From Vibrio kanaloae (GTDB lineage Bacteria > Pseudomonadota > Gammaproteobacteria > Enterobacterales > Vibrionaceae), in assembly GCF_024347535.1 (NCBI RefSeq), contig NZ_AP025497.1:496001-560000 (forward strand): a stretch of 64,000 nucleotides of DNA, in the 5' to 3' direction. The position numbers and the translations under genes were made by a program. Numbering within the stretch: the stretch's first letter is position 1; every line of letters starts with the position of its first letter. Positions 1 to 12,193 of this stretch are shown piece by piece. The notes beneath the pieces were generated by a model. The model had not been told where the DNA came from, did not search any database, and saw only the letters and a program-made list of their open reading frames with translations.

Positions 1-304
1 GTTAAGCAATACGGAATTTTACCAAGCCAACCTTGAAGAAGACTTATCCTTACAGCCTTGGGCAAAAGAGAAATTCGATAAAGTATTACTTGACCCAGCA
101 CGTGCGGGAGCGAGTGGGATCGTTGATCAAATTTCAGCGTTAGGCGCGAAGCGTGTGGTTTATGTTTCGTGTAATCCTGCTACTCTAGCTAGAGATTCTG
201 AGAGCTTAGAAAAACAAGGCTATCAATTAGCTAAGATTGGTATGTTGGACATGTTCCCCCACACCAGTCATCTAGAATCGATGGCTCTTTTTATCAAGGC
301 TTAG
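1..304 (+). CDS. rlmD: 23S rRNA (uracil-C5)-methyltransferase RlmD, C-terminal end (partial)
   Basis: Reading frame 2 is open from the window edge to TAG at 302-304, giving about 100 C-terminal residues. It contains the DPARAGA loop, then [14 protein letters not shown], which carries the catalytic cysteine of the RumA/RlmD class of SAM-dependent RNA m5U methyltransferases. Near the end is [14 protein letters not shown], which holds the conserved glutamate general base. RlmD methylates a single uridine (U1939 in E. coli numbering) of 23S rRNA. Its position directly before relA matches the rumA-relA order of E. coli. The SAM-binding core and any Fe-S cluster cysteines lie outside the window. 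The SCNP motif is shared with RlmC and TrmA, so the relA neighbour is what favours RlmD. Confidence 0.9.
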   Translation, partial: LSNTEFYQANLEEDLSLQPWAKEKFDKVLLDPARAGASGIVDQISALGAKRVVYVSCNPATLARDSESLEKQGYQLAKIGMLDMFPHTSHLESMALFIKA

Positions 305-364
305 AAGCCCTTAAACAAGGCTTAAAAATGAATCACAAAGGCGCAGTTAAGACTGCGTTGATAT

Positions 365-405
365 CAATATGAGTCGAACTAACTTGGAACCAGTTAGTCA
401 TATTG
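365..405 (+). other. Imperfect hairpin in the rlmD-relA gap
   Basis: A 7-bp outer stem (365-371 with 99-105 of the same block, i.e. 399-405) and a 7-bp inner stem (378-384 with 392-398) are separated by a 6-nt bulge on the 5' side, with a 7-nt loop. There is no T-run after it, so it is not a standard terminator. It ends about 30 nt before the relA start and could lie in the relA leader RNA. Its function is unknown. Confidence 0.4.
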
Positions 406-437
406 AATTGGGTATAAAACATAATAACTAGGAAGAC

Positions 438-2663
438 ATGATGGTTGCGGTACGAAGCGCACATTTAAACCCAAGCGAACAGTTTGAGCTAGAAAGTTGG
501 ATTGCGTCATTGAATCAAGATGCAAAGACCTCGAATAAACTGATCAAAGTTTATCTTCACTGTGAAGAGCTTTTAAAAGATCATGAACAAGCTTCGCTCT
601 TGCTTTGGCGTGGGCGCGAGATGATCGAAATTTTGGTCACCTTGTCTATGGATCGTGCCACTTTAGTGGCAGCACAACTTTTCCCCGTCGTCTCAAGTGG
701 TGTTTTTGAGCGCGAAGCGTTTGAAGAAAACTACGGCAAAGAAATCGTAAAGTTGATCGATGGCGTTGAAGAAATGGCGGCCTTAGGCCAGTTAAACGTG
801 ACCCTTGAAGGCAGCGCTGCCTCGGGTCAAGTTGATAACGTTCGCCGTATGCTACTGGCGATGGTCGACGACTTCCGCTGCGTAGTCATCAAACTCGCTG
901 AACGAATCTGTAACCTTATCGAGGTAAAAAAAGCGCCTGATGCTGTGCGTCGTGCAGCGGCAAAAGAGTGTTCTAACATCTACGCTCCGCTCGCTAACCG
1001 TTTAGGTATTGGTCAGCTTAAGTGGGAAATCGAAGATTACGCATTCCGCTACCAACAGCCAGACACCTACAAGCAGATTGCTAAACAGCTGTCTGAGCGT
1101 CGCATCGTACGTGAACAATATATCACAGACTTCGTTGACGACTTAACGGCAGAAATGAAGCGTTCAAGCATCAATGCTGAAGTCAGTGGCCGACCAAAAC
1201 ACATCTACAGTATCTGGCGAAAAATGCAGAAAAAAGGGTTGGCCTTCGATGAGCTTTTTGATGTGCGTGCTGTACGAATTATCGCCGATCAACTTCAAGA
1301 CTGTTATGCCGGCCTAGGTGTGGTTCACACCAAATATAAACATCTACCCAGTGAATTTGATGACTACGTGGCGAACCCTAAGCCAAATGGTTACCAGTCG
1401 ATCCACACCGTAGTTCTTGGCCCTGAAGGCAAGACCATTGAAATTCAGATCCGTACCAAGCAAATGCACGAAGACTCTGAGTTGGGTGTAGCTGCGCACT
1501 GGAAGTACAAAGAAGGTGCTTCAAGTGGACGCAGTGGTTACGACGAGAAAATCACTTGGTTGCGTAAACTTATCGATTGGCAAGAAGAGATGTCGGATTC
1601 TGGTGAGATGCTCGATGAAGTTCGGAGCCAAGTGTTCGATGACCGTGTCTACGCCTTTACACCTCGCGGTGACGTGGTCGATTTGCCTATGGGTGCTACG
1701 CCTCTCGATTTTGCTTACCACATCCATTCGATGGTAGGGCACCGCTGTATTGGTGCCAAAGTAGCAGGACGTATCGTACCGTTTACCCATAAACTATCGA
1801 TGGGCGACCAAGTAGAGATCATCACGCAGAAAGAACCGAATCCATCGCGTGATTGGCTGAATCCAACCACAGGTTTCGTTCACTCAGGTCGTGCTCGTGC
1901 GAAAATCAACGCATGGTTCAGAGCACAAAGCCGCGAGAAAAACTTAGAAGCAGGTCGAGATATCCTTGAAGTTGAACTCGCGAAAGTGGGGGCAACCCTA
2001 AAAGATGCCGACCAATATGCGCTAAGACGCTTTAACGTCAACACGCCTGATGAGCTTTATGCCGGTATCGGCAGTGGAGACTTACGTATTAACCAAGTGG
2101 TTAACCACATCAATGCACTGGTCAATAAACCAACGGCGGAAGAAGAAGATAAAAAAGCGCTAGAGAAGCTGCTTGAGTCGGAAAATAAGCCTGCACAACA
2201 GAGTCGTCCAAATAAAGACGCGGTAGTGGTTGAAGGTGTTGATAACCTAATGACACACCTCGCTCGCTGTTGTCAGCCTATTCCAGGCGATATGATTAAA
2301 GGTTACATCACTCAAGGTCGTGGTATCTCTGTTCACCGTAGTGACTGTGAACAACTAAGTGAACTTAACCTACATGCTCCAGAACGTATTATCGATACTG
2401 TTTGGGGGCATGGATTTGTCGGCTCATACATCCTAACGCTACGCGTCGAAGCGTTAGAGCGTAATGGTTTGTTGAAAGACATCACCTCACTGTTCTCGAA
2501 TGAAAAGATCAGTGTGACCACAATGAAGAGCCGTATCGACTATAAACGTCAGTTGTCGGTAATGGATTTTGATTTGGAAGTGACCAATATTGAAATTCTG
2601 AGTCGAGTGACGAGCCGAGTAGAACAAATCAAAGATGTCATGTCGGTTAAACGCCTAGGCTAG
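438..2663 (+). CDS. relA: (p)ppGpp synthetase RelA
   Basis: RelA makes pppGpp/ppGpp from ATP and GTP/GDP when uncharged tRNA reaches the ribosome, setting off the stringent response. The 741-residue length is normal. The N-terminal HD region (about 30-180) lacks the His-Asp pair needed for hydrolysis, which marks RelA rather than bifunctional SpoT. The synthetase domain follows (GRPKHIYSIWRKM, EFDDYVANPKPNGYQSIH, EIQIRTKQMHEDSELGVAAHWKYKEG, about 245-365). After it come a TGS domain (VYAFTPRGDVVDLPMGATPLDFAY, about 405-465), a Cys-containing zinc-finger-like stretch (ARCCQPIPGD) and a C-terminal ACT domain. AGGAAG lies 5 nt before the first of two adjacent ATGs; the second (441) is equally possible. 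It lies downstream of rlmD and upstream of mazG, as in other gammaproteobacteria. Confidence 0.97.
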   Translation: MMVAVRSAHLNPSEQFELESWIASLNQDAKTSNKLIKVYLHCEELLKDHEQASLLLWRGREMIEILVTLSMDRATLVAAQLFPVVSSGVFEREAFEENYGKEIVKLIDGVEEMAALGQLNVTLEGSAASGQVDNVRRMLLAMVDDFRCVVIKLAERICNLIEVKKAPDAVRRAAAKECSNIYAPLANRLGIGQLKWEIEDYAFRYQQPDTYKQIAKQLSERRIVREQYITDFVDDLTAEMKRSSINAEVSGRPKHIYSIWRKMQKKGLAFDELFDVRAVRIIADQLQDCYAGLGVVHTKYKHLPSEFDDYVANPKPNGYQSIHTVVLGPEGKTIEIQIRTKQMHEDSELGVAAHWKYKEGASSGRSGYDEKITWLRKLIDWQEEMSDSGEMLDEVRSQVFDDRVYAFTPRGDVVDLPMGATPLDFAYHIHSMVGHRCIGAKVAGRIVPFTHKLSMGDQVEIITQKEPNPSRDWLNPTTGFVHSGRARAKINAWFRAQSREKNLEAGRDILEVELAKVGATLKDADQYALRRFNVNTPDELYAGIGSGDLRINQVVNHINALVNKPTAEEEDKKALEKLLESENKPAQQSRPNKDAVVVEGVDNLMTHLARCCQPIPGDMIKGYITQGRGISVHRSDCEQLSELNLHAPERIIDTVWGHGFVGSYILTLRVEALERNGLLKDITSLFSNEKISVTTMKSRIDYKRQLSVMDFDLEVTNIEILSRVTSRVEQIKDVMSVKRLG

Positions 2664-2673
2664 TTTTTACGTC

Positions 2674-2781
2674 GTACTTGGCCTTCTAACTGTGTTAACT
2701 GCACTATACTCGCTTCATCACATAGGCAAGCTATGCTCAGAAGTCTCGTAAGTTTGTTGCCTTGTTAGAAGAACCAAGTAC
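2674..2781 (+). ncRNA. Candidate structured RNA between relA and mazG
   Basis: The 292-bp relA-mazG gap has no ORF but contains a long inverted repeat: 2674-2690 pairs with 2764-2781 at 17 of 18 positions (one extra or mismatched base). It encloses about 73 nt. A TATACT -10-like hexamer lies at 2705-2710 inside the loop, with no convincing -35. The region ends in a strong rho-independent terminator at 2836-2870. Two readings fit: a small RNA of roughly 150 nt starting near 2717, or a structured relA 3' end. I do not recognise a known RNA family. Confidence 0.3.
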
Positions 2782-2835
2782 TTAGTAAAAACCGAACAAT
2801 GCATTGAATGACGCGTTGTTTAACAAGAAAAACAG

Positions 2836-2870
2836 AAAGGTGAGTGGTTTTGGCTGCTCACCTTTTTTAG
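2836..2870 (+). terminator. Rho-independent terminator after relA
   Basis: A 9-bp perfect stem (2836-2844 with 2857-2865) is followed by a run of T residues to 2868. It ends the relA transcript or a small RNA encoded just upstream, about 90 nt before mazG. Confidence 0.85.
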
Positions 2871-2955
2871 TTCTAGTATTTTTTTAGTTTGAGAACCTTT
2901 TAGTTTCAGTGAAGCTATAAGTTTAAACATCAAAGACAGTAATAGGAAGAAAACG

Positions 2956-3753
2956 ATGGATCACCCGATTGAACACCTTGAACAGATTATGACTAAGCTG
3001 CGCGATCCTGAGGGTGGCTGTCCTTGGGATTTAAAACAAAATTTTGAAACAATTGTGCCGCATACTATCGAAGAAACCTACGAGGTGGTGGACGCGATTC
3101 ACAACAAAGACTGGCCGAACCTACAAGAAGAGTTGGGTGACTTGCTGTTCCAGGTGATTTTCTACAGCCAGTTAGCTAAAGAACAGGGGTTGTTTGAGTT
3201 CTCTGATGTGGTTGATGGTATCAATGAGAAGCTAACACGTCGCCATCCGCATGTGTTCTCTGATACCGAGTTTGCCAGTGATGAAGAAATTAATGCCAAC
3301 TGGGAAGCTGAAAAGGCCAAAGAAAAAGCACAAGCAGGCAAAACTCAAGAAAGTATTCTAGACTCAATACCAAACTCGCTACCTGCACTTTCGCGTGCTA
3401 CAAAGATTCAAAAGCAGGTTGCGAAATTTGGCTTTGATTGGGACGCTATTGGCCCGGTGGCAGATAAGGTTTTAGAGGAAGTTGACGAAGTGTTGGAAGA
3501 GGCGCTGAAAGTAACACCGAACGAAGATTTGATTGAAGAAGAGTTGGGAGATCTGTTGTTTGCGACGGTTAACTTGGTGCGACATTTAGGTAAAAACCCA
3601 GAAACGGCGCTGAACAAAGCTAATCTAAAGTTTTCTCGTCGCTTTAAAGGGGTGGAACAAAAAGTTCGTCAGCAAGATAAAAATTTAACCGACTTTTCTC
3701 TACAACAGCTTGATTCTATGTGGGATGAGGTCAAAGTAGAAGAGAAAAGATAA
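2956..3753 (+). CDS. mazG: Nucleoside triphosphate pyrophosphohydrolase MazG
   Basis: MazG hydrolyses (d)NTPs to the monophosphate and pyrophosphate; in E. coli it is also linked to lowering ppGpp. The 265 residues hold two MazG domains. The N-terminal one has [14 protein letters not shown] and [10 protein letters not shown] plus [10 protein letters not shown], the E-E-x-x-E plus E-x-x-x-D metal-binding pattern. The C-terminal one has KFGFDWD and [11 protein letters not shown] plus [13 protein letters not shown]. The ATG is preceded by AGGAAG at 2944-2949. The toxin-antitoxin pair mazEF, found between relA and mazG in E. coli, is absent; that interval holds only the possible RNA and terminator. 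Confidence 0.95.
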   Translation: MDHPIEHLEQIMTKLRDPEGGCPWDLKQNFETIVPHTIEETYEVVDAIHNKDWPNLQEELGDLLFQVIFYSQLAKEQGLFEFSDVVDGINEKLTRRHPHVFSDTEFASDEEINANWEAEKAKEKAQAGKTQESILDSIPNSLPALSRATKIQKQVAKFGFDWDAIGPVADKVLEEVDEVLEEALKVTPNEDLIEEELGDLLFATVNLVRHLGKNPETALNKANLKFSRRFKGVEQKVRQQDKNLTDFSLQQLDSMWDEVKVEEKR

Positions 3754-3803
3754 TCAAAGCTTTTATCATGAATTGATTTGAAGCAAAAAATAAAAAATTG
3801 CAG

Positions 3804-5544
<1,741 letters not shown>

Positions 5545-5567
5545 AAGGAATACAGGTAGCTGCGTAG

Positions 5568-6923
<1,356 letters not shown>

Positions 6924-6952
6924 TTCCTAGCGAATTATGCACTAATGCTTTT

Positions 6953-6982
6953 AAATGCCTCGCTTATGCGGGGCATTTTTTT
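6953..6982 (+). terminator. Rho-independent terminator after eno
   Basis: An 11-bp stem (6953-6963 with 6968-6978, one G-U pair) has a TTAT loop and runs into seven T residues. Confidence 0.9.
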
Positions 6983-7165
6983 GCCTAAAATTCGTCATTC
7001 TTGAGACTGACGGAGAAAGGAATTGGGATTCTCACATAGGTTTCGAATTACAATAATTCCCCGACTTATTGATTCCCTGACACCACATATCTCGCACCAA
7101 TAAGCGCATTATGGTATATATGTGCCTTATTCTAGTTCCTTCTTTTTCAACCGGCGAAAGGTGTT

Positions 7166-7447
7166 ATGCGAATTTTTGCTTTAGTTTTGCTCATAGTGTT
7201 CGGCTGGCTACAACACACACTGTGGTTTGGTAAAAATGGTATCTCTGATTACTACGGTGTGAACAACGAAATTCAAGTTCAGCAGCAAGTGAATGAAAAG
7301 CTGCATATTAGAAATGCTGAGATGTTTGCAGAAATCGACGACCTCCGACAAGGCTTAGATGCTATCGAAGAACGCGCACGTCATGAACTTGGAATGGTCA
7401 AAGAAGGCGAAACGTTTTATCGCATCATTGGCGAGGAATCCCATTAA
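7166..7447 (+). CDS. ftsB: Cell division protein FtsB
   Basis: FtsB is a small bitopic divisome protein that bridges FtsL and FtsQ at the septum. The 93-residue product has a short cytoplasmic N terminus, one membrane segment (about 4-20, [20 protein letters not shown]) and a coiled coil (about 30-65) followed by the conserved [20 protein letters not shown]. The start follows GCGAAAGGTGTT. Its stop overlaps the ispD start by one base (TAATG), implying translational coupling. The gene order ftsB-ispD-ispF-truD-surE-pcm-nlpD-rpoS equals that of E. coli. Confidence 0.95.
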   Translation: MRIFALVLLIVFGWLQHTLWFGKNGISDYYGVNNEIQVQQQVNEKLHIRNAEMFAEIDDLRQGLDAIEERARHELGMVKEGETFYRIIGEESH

Positions 7448-8148
7448 TGTCGACTCAACTTCAAAGCGTGATTGCCGTTGTACCTGCGGCGGGCGTCGGT
7501 AGCCGAATGAAGGCAGACCGCCCTAAGCAATATCTCAAGATTCACGGCAAAACAATTTTAGAGCACACCGTTGAGAAATTATTATCTCACCCACAAGTCG
7601 CTCAAATTGTCGTTGCGATCAGTGATGATGACCCATACTACCCTGAGCTAGCTCTCAACCAGAACCCACAAGTGATCCGGGTATCTGGCGGAAGCGAGCG
7701 AGCGGACTCTGTACTCTCTGCGCTAAACTATATCGCTAAGCAGCAACTGGGTGATTGGGTAATGGTTCACGATGCGGCAAGGCCTTGTGTTCAGCTAAGT
7801 GATATCGACATGCTAATTTCCGGCGCTATGAACCATGATGTGGGTGCTATTTTAGCGGCTCCAGTTCGTGACACAATGAAGCGAGGTGCCCAAGGGCAGA
7901 TCGAGCATACCGTTGAGCGAGCGGATTTATGGCATGCACTTACGCCGCAAATGTTCAGAGCAAAGCCTCTGTGGAAGGCATTAAGTGACGCGTTGCAACA
8001 AGGCGCTTCGATTACTGATGAAGCCTCAGCCTTTGAATGGAAAGGTTTATCGCCCGCTTTAGTGGCAGGGCGTTCAGATAATTTTAAGATTACTCAGCCT
8101 GAAGATTTAGCGCTTGCTGAGTTCTATTTAAGTCAGAATAAGGAATAA
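7447..8148 (+). CDS. ispD: 2-C-methyl-D-erythritol 4-phosphate cytidylyltransferase
   Basis: IspD couples CTP to methylerythritol phosphate in the non-mevalonate isoprenoid pathway. The 233-residue protein starts with the nucleotidyltransferase signature [19 protein letters not shown] (CTP-binding loop). It contains VHDAARPC, which holds the metal-coordinating Asp, and the C-terminal TDEASAFEW and [11 protein letters not shown]. It overlaps ftsB by one base upstream and ispF by one base downstream. IspD and IspF catalyse non-adjacent steps of the same pathway. Confidence 0.97.
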   Translation: MSTQLQSVIAVVPAAGVGSRMKADRPKQYLKIHGKTILEHTVEKLLSHPQVAQIVVAISDDDPYYPELALNQNPQVIRVSGGSERADSVLSALNYIAKQQLGDWVMVHDAARPCVQLSDIDMLISGAMNHDVGAILAAPVRDTMKRGAQGQIEHTVERADLWHALTPQMFRAKPLWKALSDALQQGASITDEASAFEWKGLSPALVAGRSDNFKITQPEDLALAEFYLSQNKE

Positions 8149-8630
8149 TGATGATTCGTATTGGCCATGGCTTCGATGTACATAAGTTTGGTGGTGAAGG
8201 CCCGGTAATTATTGGTGGGGTAAGCATCCCTTACGAGCAAGGTCTTATTGCACATTCAGACGGTGATGTTGCCCTTCATGCGTTGTGTGACGCTTTACTA
8301 GGTGCGATTGCTGCGGGTGATATTGGTCGTCATTTCCCTGATACCGATGATGAATGGAAAGGTGCGGATAGTCGTGAACTACTGAAAGATGTTTACCGTC
8401 GAGTAAAAGAACAAGGTTACATGATTGGTAATGCGGATATTACTATTATGGCGCAAGCTCCAAAGATGGCGCCTCATATAGACTCTATGTGTAAAGCTAT
8501 TGCTCAAGACCTAGAAACCAGCATTGGCAATGTGAATGTAAAAGCGACGACCACTGAGCGTTTAGGTTTTACAGGTCGCAAAGAGGGCATCGCATGTGAA
8601 GCGGTGGTCCTAATTACTAAAAGTGCGTAA
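8148..8630 (+). CDS. ispF: 2-C-methyl-D-erythritol 2,4-cyclodiphosphate synthase
   Basis: IspF cyclises 4-diphosphocytidyl-methylerythritol 2-phosphate, releasing CMP. The product is 160 residues (E. coli 159). The zinc ligands are in [11 protein letters not shown] (Asp10, His12) and the downstream His in [12 protein letters not shown]. The conserved [20 protein letters not shown] closes the protein. Two adjacent ATGs (8148 and 8151) are possible starts; the first overlaps the ispD stop. Confidence 0.97.
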   Translation: MMIRIGHGFDVHKFGGEGPVIIGGVSIPYEQGLIAHSDGDVALHALCDALLGAIAAGDIGRHFPDTDDEWKGADSRELLKDVYRRVKEQGYMIGNADITIMAQAPKMAPHIDSMCKAIAQDLETSIGNVNVKATTTERLGFTGRKEGIACEAVVLITKSA

Positions 8631-8652
8631 GCACCAACACGAAAAGAACAGC

Positions 8653-9699
8653 ATGTCAGATATTTTATCTTCATTGGCTTATCTAAACGGTAAACCAACT
8701 GCGAAAGCAAAACTAAAAGCAAAAGCCGAACACTTTGTCGTTAATGAAGACTTGGGTTTTGAGTTTACTGGTGAAGGCGAGCACCTAATGGTTCGCATTC
8801 GTAAAACGGGTGAGAACACGAGCTTCGTAGCAAACGAACTGGCTAAAGCGTGCGGTGTTAAATCGAAAGATGTGAGTTGGGCGGGTTTGAAAGATCGTCA
8901 CGCGGTTACCGAGCAGTGGTTGAGTGTCCACCTACCTAAAGGTGAGCCTGACTTTTCAGCGTTCTTAGTACAGTACCCAAGCATTGAGATCTTGGCGACA
9001 GCACGACACAACAAAAAGTTACGCCCGGGTGATTTAGTTGGCAACCAGTTCGAGCTGACTTTGTCTGAAGTAACAGACTGTGATGATGTCGTAAAACGTT
9101 TGGAAAAAGTCGCTCAAGTTGGCGTGCCAAATTACTTCGGTGCTCAGCGTTTTGGTAATGAAGGTAACAACTTATCTGAAGCTCGTCGTTGGGGCCGTGA
9201 TAACGTTCGTACTCGTAACCAGAATAAGCGCAGCTTGTACCTTTCTGCGGCTCGCTCGTGGATTTACAACCTGATCCTGTCAGACCGTATTGAGCAAGAT
9301 GCGTTTGCATCGGCATTGCTTGGCGATATTGTCATGAAAGACGGCGCTCAACTAACGGTAACTGCGGACAATATCGAAGCAGTAAACCAAGACATCGCGA
9401 ATGGCGCTGCATGGGTTACTGTTGCTTTGGCTGGCGATAATGCTTTGCCAACGACTGATGAGTCTCAAGCGTTAGAGCAAAAACATCTTGATTCTGAACC
9501 TGACCTAATGGCGCTGATTCGCGGTAACCGCATGCGCCATGATCGCCGCGAAGCGTCACTGAAACCAACGGATTTAACTTGGGAAGTGAACGAAGATAAT
9601 GTCACGCTTAAGTTCTCTCTTGATGCGGGTTGTTTCGCAACAGCGATTGTTCGTGAATTGGTTGAAGAAGTACACGTAGAAAGAAGCTACGAGCAATAA
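8653..9699 (+). CDS. truD: tRNA pseudouridine(13) synthase TruD
   Basis: TruD isomerises U13 of certain tRNAs to pseudouridine. From the ATG at 8653 the protein has 348 residues, beginning MSDILSSLAYLNGKP as in relatives; a GTG 30 bp upstream overlaps ispF and looks spurious. The catalytic aspartate lies in the signature WAGLKDRHAVTEQWLS. VPNYFGAQRFGNEGNN and NKRSLYLSAARSW mark the rest of the catalytic fold, and the central insertion domain is present. It is 22 nt downstream of ispF in the same transcription unit. Confidence 0.95.
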   Translation: MSDILSSLAYLNGKPTAKAKLKAKAEHFVVNEDLGFEFTGEGEHLMVRIRKTGENTSFVANELAKACGVKSKDVSWAGLKDRHAVTEQWLSVHLPKGEPDFSAFLVQYPSIEILATARHNKKLRPGDLVGNQFELTLSEVTDCDDVVKRLEKVAQVGVPNYFGAQRFGNEGNNLSEARRWGRDNVRTRNQNKRSLYLSAARSWIYNLILSDRIEQDAFASALLGDIVMKDGAQLTVTADNIEAVNQDIANGAAWVTVALAGDNALPTTDESQALEQKHLDSEPDLMALIRGNRMRHDRREASLKPTDLTWEVNEDNVTLKFSLDAGCFATAIVRELVEEVHVERSYEQ

Positions 9700-9714
9700 C
9701 GATTCTGCTTGGAG

Positions 9715-9756
9715 CTAAGTCACTTGATATTGGAATTTAGTCACTTGGCATTGGAA
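9715..9756 (+). repeat. 21-bp tandem duplication before surE
   Basis: Two adjacent 21-bp units, 9715-9735 and 9736-9756, agree at about 17 of 21 positions. The unit length is a multiple of three, so the frame of surE stays open upstream of its proper start (9775) as a seven-residue repeat ([14 protein letters not shown]). A weak TTG start at 9709 would translate it, but SurE proteins do not carry such an extension. Confidence 0.6.
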
Positions 9757-9774
9757 CAAAAGAAAGGATACAAG

Positions 9775-10518
9775 ATGAAGATTTTACTCAGCAACGATGA
9801 TGGTGTGCATGCTCAAGGTATTCATGAGTTGGCAAATGAATTACGTGATCTTGCTGAAATTATCATTGTTGCACCTGATCGTAATCGCTCGGGTGCTTCA
9901 AATTCATTAACTTTAGAACAACCTCTGCGTGTTCAAGAAATTGCTGAAAATACCTATTCAGTACAAGGAACACCGACCGACTGTGTGCATTTTGCGTTAA
10001 ATGAACTGTTAAAGAACGATATGCCCAATCTGGTTTTAACGGGCATTAATCACGGTGCTAACCTTGGTGACGATGTGCTTTATTCAGGCACAGTTGCAGC
10101 TGCAATGGAAGGGCATTTCTTGGGCGTTCAATCGGTAGCGTTTTCACTGGTAGGTAAAAAACATTTTAAAACAGCGGCAGAGATTGCTCGTCGTATCGTC
10201 GAGCAACATTTAGTAAACCCAATACCCACTAACCGCCTGTTAAACGTCAACGTTCCTGACCTGTCTGTAGAACAGTTGTCTGGAACTCAAGTAACACGCC
10301 TTGGCGCTCGTCACCATGCTGAAGATATGATTAAGCAAAAAGACCCCCGCGGTCATGATATTTATTGGCTTGGTCCTCCGGGCAAAGAGCAAGATGCAGG
10401 CGAAGGTACCGATTTTTACGCTATTGAACATGGCTTTGTATCGGTAACACCGTTACAAGTTGATCTGACGGCGCACGAGTCGTTAGGTGCGATGACAACA
10501 TGGTTAGGAGAGAAGTAA
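9775..10518 (+). CDS. surE: 5'/3'-nucleotidase SurE
   Basis: SurE is a metal-dependent survival phosphatase acting on nucleoside monophosphates. The 247-residue protein begins [16 protein letters not shown], with the metal-binding Asp-Asp pair, followed by [24 protein letters not shown] and [30 protein letters not shown] at 9762-9767 supports the ATG at 9775 over the upstream TTG. The stop is immediately followed by the GTG of pcm, so the two are translationally linked. Both belong to the stationary-phase survival cluster ending in rpoS. Confidence 0.96.
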   Translation: MKILLSNDDGVHAQGIHELANELRDLAEIIIVAPDRNRSGASNSLTLEQPLRVQEIAENTYSVQGTPTDCVHFALNELLKNDMPNLVLTGINHGANLGDDVLYSGTVAAAMEGHFLGVQSVAFSLVGKKHFKTAAEIARRIVEQHLVNPIPTNRLLNVNVPDLSVEQLSGTQVTRLGARHHAEDMIKQKDPRGHDIYWLGPPGKEQDAGEGTDFYAIEHGFVSVTPLQVDLTAHESLGAMTTWLGEK

Positions 10519-11145
10519 GTGAGCAACCCACAAGCCGAGCGCTTAGTTACTTTTTTGATTGAAAATGGTATTCAGGATCATAAGGTTCTCGATGCTATTT
10601 ACCAACTGCCGAGAGAGAGCTTTTTATCACAGGCAATGTATCATCAAGCTTATGATAACAATGCGCTGCCTATTGGACAGGGACAAACAATCTCTCAGCC
10701 ATACATCGTTGCTAAAATGACAGAGTTACTTGAGTTACAACAAGACAGTCGCGTTTTGGAGATCGGAACCGGTTCTGGTTACCAAACCGCAGTATTAGCT
10801 CAGCTTGTTGATCATGTTTATTCGGTTGAAAGAATAAAGTCGCTACAGTGGAATGCTAAGCGTAGGTTGAAGCAACTCGATTTCTACAATATATCAACCA
10901 AACACGGTGATGGCTGGCATGGGTGGTCTTCAAAAGCCCCTTTTGATGCGATCATTGTCACCGCTGCTGCTGAGTCGATTCCTCAAGTGCTTTTGCAACA
11001 ACTTAAAGATGGTGGTCGTTTACTGATTCCTGTCGGTGATGATGAACAGCAATTGTTGAAGATTGTTCGCCATGGTGACGAGTTTTTATCGAGTGTTATC
11101 GAGGTCGTGAGATTTGTACCTCTCGTTCCTGGTGAGTTAGCTTAA
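10519..11145 (+). CDS. pcm: Protein-L-isoaspartate O-methyltransferase
   Basis: Pcm repairs isoaspartyl residues in aged proteins using SAM. The 208-residue product has the SAM-binding motif [18 protein letters not shown], the post-motif VYSVERI, and [15 protein letters not shown] and GGRLLIPVG. Translation starts with GTG directly abutting the surE stop; the ribosome-binding site AGGAGA lies within the surE end. The protein family length is about 208, so the start is well fixed. Confidence 0.96.
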   Translation: MSNPQAERLVTFLIENGIQDHKVLDAIYQLPRESFLSQAMYHQAYDNNALPIGQGQTISQPYIVAKMTELLELQQDSRVLEIGTGSGYQTAVLAQLVDHVYSVERIKSLQWNAKRRLKQLDFYNISTKHGDGWHGWSSKAPFDAIIVTAAAESIPQVLLQQLKDGGRLLIPVGDDEQQLLKIVRHGDEFLSSVIEVVRFVPLVPGELA

Positions 11146-11180
11146 TCAAAATACTACTGGTGTAGGTGGATAGAGAGTCG

Positions 11181-12095
11181 ATGGGTTCGAAGTTGTTAAA
11201 AGGAAGTACTTTACTGCTTGGCTGTGCACTTGTTGGGTGTGCAGCGAATTCGCCTGCGCCCGTTTCAAGCCTTAACAAGAATTACTCATCGATCGACCGT
11301 GGTAGTTATCGCGGCAGTTATTATGAAGTGAAAAAAGGCGATACTCTTTATTTCATCGCTTATGTCACTAATAAAGACGTTAATGATCTTGTGAGTTATA
11401 ACAAGCTTTCTGCCCCTTATACTATCCACCCAGGACAGAAGCTTAAGTTATGGCGCCCGAGCTACAGTGCGCCAGCGTATGGTAAATCAACGGTGGCGGC
11501 AGCAGCTGTTGCTGCGCCTGTCGCGGCATCAACCACGTCATCTGCGGCAAGTAACCCTAAAATTATACCTAAACCGAGTAAAAACTCTAAATCTTCCCCT
11601 GCTCAAACTACCACCAAAGTGGTTAAAAAAGATTCACCAAAGAAGGTTGAACAATCCAAATCAAAAGAGTATGTTGGTTCTAAAGGTAAACAAAATGTTA
11701 CACCGACAACCAAACCAACAAGTGATAAAGTATCCAAATGGTTATGGCCAACAAAAGGGAGAGTGATTAAGAACTTCTCTGTAGGCGAACAAGGAAATAA
11801 AGGCATAGACATAGCAGGACAGCGAGGTCAGCCAATAGTATCTACTGCAGGGGGAACGGTTGTTTATTCGGGTAATGCATTGCGAGGCTACGGCAATCTA
11901 GTGATTGTGAAGCACAATGATAATTACTTAAGTGCATACGCGCATAATGACCGGTTATTAGTATCTGAAGGGCAAAGTGTGAAACCAGGGCAGAAGATTG
12001 CAACAATGGGAAGCTCTGGAGCCAGCAGTGTTAGGCTGCACTTTGAGATTCGTTACCAAGGCAAATCAGTTAATCCAAAACGATATCTGCCTTAA
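11181..12095 (+). CDS. nlpD: Murein hydrolase activator NlpD (LysM/LytM lipoprotein)
   Basis: NlpD is an outer-membrane lipoprotein that activates the amidase AmiC during daughter-cell separation. The ATG at 11181 gives 304 residues with a signal peptide and lipobox ending LVGC. A LysM peptidoglycan-binding domain follows (YYEVKKGDTLYFIAYVT to GQKLKLW, roughly residues 50-95). After a low-complexity Ala/Pro/Lys linker there is a C-terminal LytM/M23 domain (WPTKGRVIKNFS to GKSVNPKRYLP). Part of the metal-binding set is degenerate, as in E. coli NlpD, which regulates rather than cuts. A GTG at 11166 is an alternative start with a poorer ribosome-binding site. In E. coli the main rpoS promoter lies inside nlpD. 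Confidence 0.93.
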   Translation: MGSKLLKGSTLLLGCALVGCAANSPAPVSSLNKNYSSIDRGSYRGSYYEVKKGDTLYFIAYVTNKDVNDLVSYNKLSAPYTIHPGQKLKLWRPSYSAPAYGKSTVAAAAVAAPVAASTTSSAASNPKIIPKPSKNSKSSPAQTTTKVVKKDSPKKVEQSKSKEYVGSKGKQNVTPTTKPTSDKVSKWLWPTKGRVIKNFSVGEQGNKGIDIAGQRGQPIVSTAGGTVVYSGNALRGYGNLVIVKHNDNYLSAYAHNDRLLVSEGQSVKPGQKIATMGSSGASSVRLHFEIRYQGKSVNPKRYLP

Positions 12096-12193
12096 ATACA
12101 AGGTCTCTTAATAGGACATTGTATGAAGTGACATAGTCATTTAGCGACATATGAAGTTGTAATGTCATGCTAATTTCGCCAGGGGGAGGCGTT

